In this document: piece by piece, positions 61,645 through 64,000 of the stretch
Position numbering within the stretch: the first letter of the stretch is position 1
Layout: each line of letters opens with the position of its first letter
Assembly (NCBI GenBank): GCA_009844425.1
Contig: VYBN01000019.1
Coordinates: 57,340-121,339, forward strand
Direction: 5' to 3'
DNA: 64,000 bases
DNA from: Gammaproteobacteria bacterium
Lineage (GTDB): Bacteria > Pseudomonadota > Gammaproteobacteria > Steroidobacterales > Foliamicaceae
Made by a program: the position numbers and the translations under genes
Notes under the pieces: model-generated
Database searches by the model: none
What the model was told of the DNA's origin: nothing
The model's input: the letters and a program-made list of their open reading frames with translations, nothing else

Positions 61645-63793
61645 GGATCAACCTGCGATAGATGCTGTCGTGGGCATAGAGCTCTTCATGGGCGCCTTGC
61701 TCGACGATGCGGCCCCGGTCCATGACGACGATAAGGTCGGCGTCGCGGATCGTGCTCAGGCGATGGGCGACGATCAGACAGGAGCAGCCCCGCCGGCGGA
61801 TGCGGTCGTCGATCAGCAACTCGGTTGCCGGGTCGAGCGCGCTGGTCGCTTCATCCAGAATCAGCAGCGATGGATTGCTGACCAAAGCCCGGGCGATCTC
61901 GAGCCGGGCGCGCTGGCCGCCGCTGAAATTGCGTCCGCCTTCTTCCACCATAGACTCGTATCCCGCCGGCCGGCTGATGATGACCTCGTGAATCGCGGCG
62001 TCCCTCGCGGCGGCGGTCACGTGCCGCTCCGGAGTCGTTGTGTCCCACATGGTGAGATTGTTGCGTATGCTGGCGGCGAACAGCACGGGTTGCTGATTGA
62101 CGATTGAAACCGAGCGGCAGAACACTTCCCTGGGAATGTCGGCGAGCGGATGCCCGTCGAACAGCACCTCGCCGGACCAGGGCTGATGCAAACCCACCGC
62201 GAGAAGCGCCAGAGTGGATTTGCCGGAACCGCTGGCCCCCACCACCGCCACGCGTTGCCCAGGCTCAATCGTCAAATTGAAGTCTTCCACGAGTGGCGAG
62301 CGGTTACGCTGGAAACCGAAGGTGACAGCGCGCAATTCCAGCTGGCCGACCAGCCGCAGCCGGCCGTTTAGCGCTCGGACCCGGCCTTGCGAGCCGGCAT
62401 CATCTTTCATCAGGGAAGCTGACTGCGGCGAGTTGAAAACATCGTCCATTCTCGCCAGGTCCGCCTCCAGCGTCGCCAGCAGATCGGAGAACTGGCCAAT
62501 GCTGGAGACCGGCCGCAGGAAATTGCCGGCCAGCACATAGAATCCCATCAAGGCGCCAATGCCGATATCCCCGGACATGGCGCGCCAGCCGCCAAGGCCG
62601 AACACCACCGCCGCCGCGAACAGTTGAAACATTTGCGGCAGCGCAGCCGTCACATGGCCAAGCTCCACGAACTTTTGCCTGGCGCCCAGTTCGCGAGCCT
62701 GTCTGCCGCTCCAGCGCGAAAAGAAATCGTTCTCCCTGGCCGTTGACTTCAAGGTCTCGATCATTCGCAGGCCTGCCGCGCTCATGCCGGTGAAGATCCC
62801 CTGCTCGCGCCGCACCTGATGATTCCGGTCCCGGCGCAGACGGGTCAGCATATGAATCGAAACCACGCAAGCAGCGCCAAGGCCGGCCACGGTCAGTCCC
62901 AGCAGAAAATCGAAAGCAAGCATCGCCGCCAGGAAGACCGCGCTCATCGCCAGATCGACGCCGAGCCGCACGAGTTGGCCGGCGCCCGCGTCGGCAACCT
63001 GATCGATCAGCCGCATGCGCACGGCCAGATCTGCTGCAAAACGCTTATAAAAGAACCGCATGGGAAGCCGAAGCAGGTGATCCAGATAGCGGTCCGATTG
63101 GTCGGTGGACACGCGCAGGACAAGGTCATTCAGGGAACGCATCTGCAGCCAGGTGAAGAGGAAGGCAAGTCCGCCGGCGGCTGCCATGGCCACGGTCAGA
63201 ATGATGCCCGCGTCCGTCTGCTGCGCCAGCAGCACCCGGTCAACGAACAAGGCGAGCAGAACAGGCAAGGCGAGTGAGATCAGGGCGAGCAGCAAGCCGA
63301 AAACAGTTGCGCGGCTCAATAATGCGCGGTAATTGCGCAGCCAGGGCCACAATCGCCGCAGCACGCCCGGCCGCGCGCCGTAGGCGCTGAATCCGGCGTC
63401 CGGCTCAAGCAACAGGCCGACGCCGGTGAAGTCGCGATTAAAGGTTTGGGCATCAACCACCCGGTGCCCCTCGGCGGGATCGTTAAGGTAATAGCGCCCC
63501 CGCCCGATTCCCTCGAGCACGACGAAGTGCCTGAACCCCCAGAACAGGATCATGGGCATCGGCAGACGGGCCAGGCCACTGATCTGACTCGACCAGCCGG
63601 TCGCCTTAAGGCCATAATTCCTGGCGGCGCGCGCCAGATTCTCTAGTGTCGTGCCGTCGCGCCCCACGCCGCACTTCTCACGCAGTTCTTCGAGGGGCGC
63701 CCAACAACCGAAATGCGCAAGCACGATGCCAAGGCATGCGGCGCCGCAGTCGGTGGCCTCCAACTGCATGACCAGTGGGGTGCGGCCGCGCAT
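61634..63793 (-). CDS. NHLM-type bacteriocin-system ABC transporter with C39 peptidase domain
   Basis: A 719-residue peptidase/permease/ATPase that should remove a leader peptide and export the product. The C39 domain has Q10, Cys16 (QLEATDCGAACL), His89 (RHFVVLEG) and Asp105 (LNDPAEG), a complete triad. Membrane helices lie at about 155-430, and the ATPase has GASGSGKST near 517-526, SGGQRARLEIARAL and DEATSALD. Such transporters usually cut after a double-Gly type site. The ATG follows the HlyD stub by 11 bases, without its own strong ribosome binding site, suggesting coupled translation. Confidence 0.93.
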   Translation of the reverse strand: MRGRTPLVMQLEATDCGAACLGIVLAHFGCWAPLEELREKCGVGRDGTTLENLARAARNYGLKATGWSSQISGLARLPMPMILFWGFRHFVVLEGIGRGRYYLNDPAEGHRVVDAQTFNRDFTGVGLLLEPDAGFSAYGARPGVLRRLWPWLRNYRALLSRATVFGLLLALISLALPVLLALFVDRVLLAQQTDAGIILTVAMAAAGGLAFLFTWLQMRSLNDLVLRVSTDQSDRYLDHLLRLPMRFFYKRFAADLAVRMRLIDQVADAGAGQLVRLGVDLAMSAVFLAAMLAFDFLLGLTVAGLGAACVVSIHMLTRLRRDRNHQVRREQGIFTGMSAAGLRMIETLKSTARENDFFSRWSGRQARELGARQKFVELGHVTAALPQMFQLFAAAVVFGLGGWRAMSGDIGIGALMGFYVLAGNFLRPVSSIGQFSDLLATLEADLARMDDVFNSPQSASLMKDDAGSQGRVRALNGRLRLVGQLELRAVTFGFQRNRSPLVEDFNLTIEPGQRVAVVGASGSGKSTLALLAVGLHQPWSGEVLFDGHPLADIPREVFCRSVSIVNQQPVLFAASIRNNLTMWDTTTPERHVTAAARDAAIHEVIISRPAGYESMVEEGGRNFSGGQRARLEIARALVSNPSLLILDEATSALDPATELLIDDRIRRRGCSCLIVAHRLSTIRDADLIVVMDRGRIVEQGAHEELYAHDSIYRRLIHGE

Positions 63794-63804
63794 GATGCTA
63801 ACCG

Positions 63805-63972
63805 CTAATTCAGAAAGGCAGCGGCGGCAACCAGAACGAAAAGGATGGATACTCCAAAAGCCAGCAGGAAAACTCTTTCGAGCGGCGCCGTGACTCGCAG
63901 CAGATCATCCAGCGCTTCCGGTTGCGCGCTGCGGATCAGCGCTTCGCGGCGATAAATGCTTCTGTCAGACAC
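63805..63972 (-). CDS. Short HlyD-like N-terminal stub of the NHLM export system
   Basis: A 55-residue product. The N-terminal part (Y-R-R-E-A-L-I-R-S ... PEALDDLLRVTAP) and the one membrane helix (FLLAFGVSILFVLVAAAAF) match the start of NHLM HlyD-type secretion proteins. The frame then stops with TAG, with no periplasmic coiled coil or barrel. GGAGG lies 12 bases before the GTG. The next gene begins 11 bases later, so the rest cannot follow here. It is either a degraded adaptor or a reduced single-pass protein. The reading frame stays open to the window edge, so an upstream start is possible. Confidence 0.5.
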   Translation of the reverse strand: MSDRSIYRREALIRSAQPEALDDLLRVTAPLERVFLLAFGVSILFVLVAAAAFLN

Positions 63973-64000
63973 GGCAAGTACTTGCCTCCAGCGGAAATTT

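Overview
The window reads as a chromosomal segment of a GC-rich gammaproteobacterium. This rests on gene orders typical of that class: mutT / zapD-coaE-pilDCBA, clpS-clpA-infA, yceD-rpmF-plsX-fabH, sucCD and a type II secretion block. Almost all DNA is coding, genes often overlap by 1 to 11 bases, and GTG starts are common. I cannot name a genus. No rRNA, tRNA, CRISPR array or transposase gene was found.

Layout. 1-165: tandem 53-base dyad repeats. 166-3429: a zinc alcohol dehydrogenase, then a leftward group (LON-domain protein, crotonase, polysaccharide deacetylase). 3621-11457: thioredoxin-like protein, transketolase, gap, pgk, pyk and mgtE. 11465-18136: ribosome hibernation factor, mutT, zapD, coaE and type IV pilus genes pilD, pilC, pilB, pilA. 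18287-22768: sucCD, nadE and maf. 22792-27166: yceD-rpmF-plsX-fabH-L,D-transpeptidase under a near-consensus promoter, then a Lpp-like lipoprotein with its own promoter and terminator. 27358-32835: gspC-gspD-gspE-gspF. 32890-37695: clpS, clpA, infA and a DUF885 peptidase-like protein. 37685-49166: glycine cleavage system gcvT-gcvH-gcvPA-gcvPB, interrupted between gcvH and gcvPA by a 7-kb, visibly AT-richer accessory island. The island holds two HEPN-motif proteins, a fused MmeI-like restriction-modification enzyme, an unknown protein, a helix-turn-helix regulator with paired operator-like sites, and a ParDE toxin-antitoxin pair. 49185-55140: an alpha/beta hydrolase and sarcosine oxidase soxBDAG. 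55197-63972: a probable peptide natural-product (RiPP) cluster with two NHLM-type export ABC transporters, a C39 peptidase domain, a stub of the HlyD-like adaptor, two iron oxygenases, a methyltransferase and an unrecognised 356-residue protein. No precursor peptide is visible; the cluster runs off the right edge.

How the genes fit together. Sarcosine oxidase makes glycine and a one-carbon unit, and the glycine cleavage system consumes glycine, so 37.7-55.1 kb is largely a C1/methylated-amine module. The L,D-transpeptidase and the Lpp-like lipoprotein, which ends in lysine, look like a linked pair tethering the outer membrane to peptidoglycan. The pilus and secretion blocks supply the inner-membrane platform, ATPase and (for secretion) secretin; pseudopilins must lie elsewhere.

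Most interesting signals: the NHLM cluster and its HlyD stub; a family of four long-armed hairpin elements with a shared loop core (8.4, 14.6, 20.4 and 22.1 kb), two of which bracket nadE and one of which supplies its stop codon; a 31-base tandem duplication at the gcvPA/gcvPB junction whose copy number decides whether the two subunits are separate or fused; three evenly spaced palindromes upstream of clpS; and the island inside the gcv operon.
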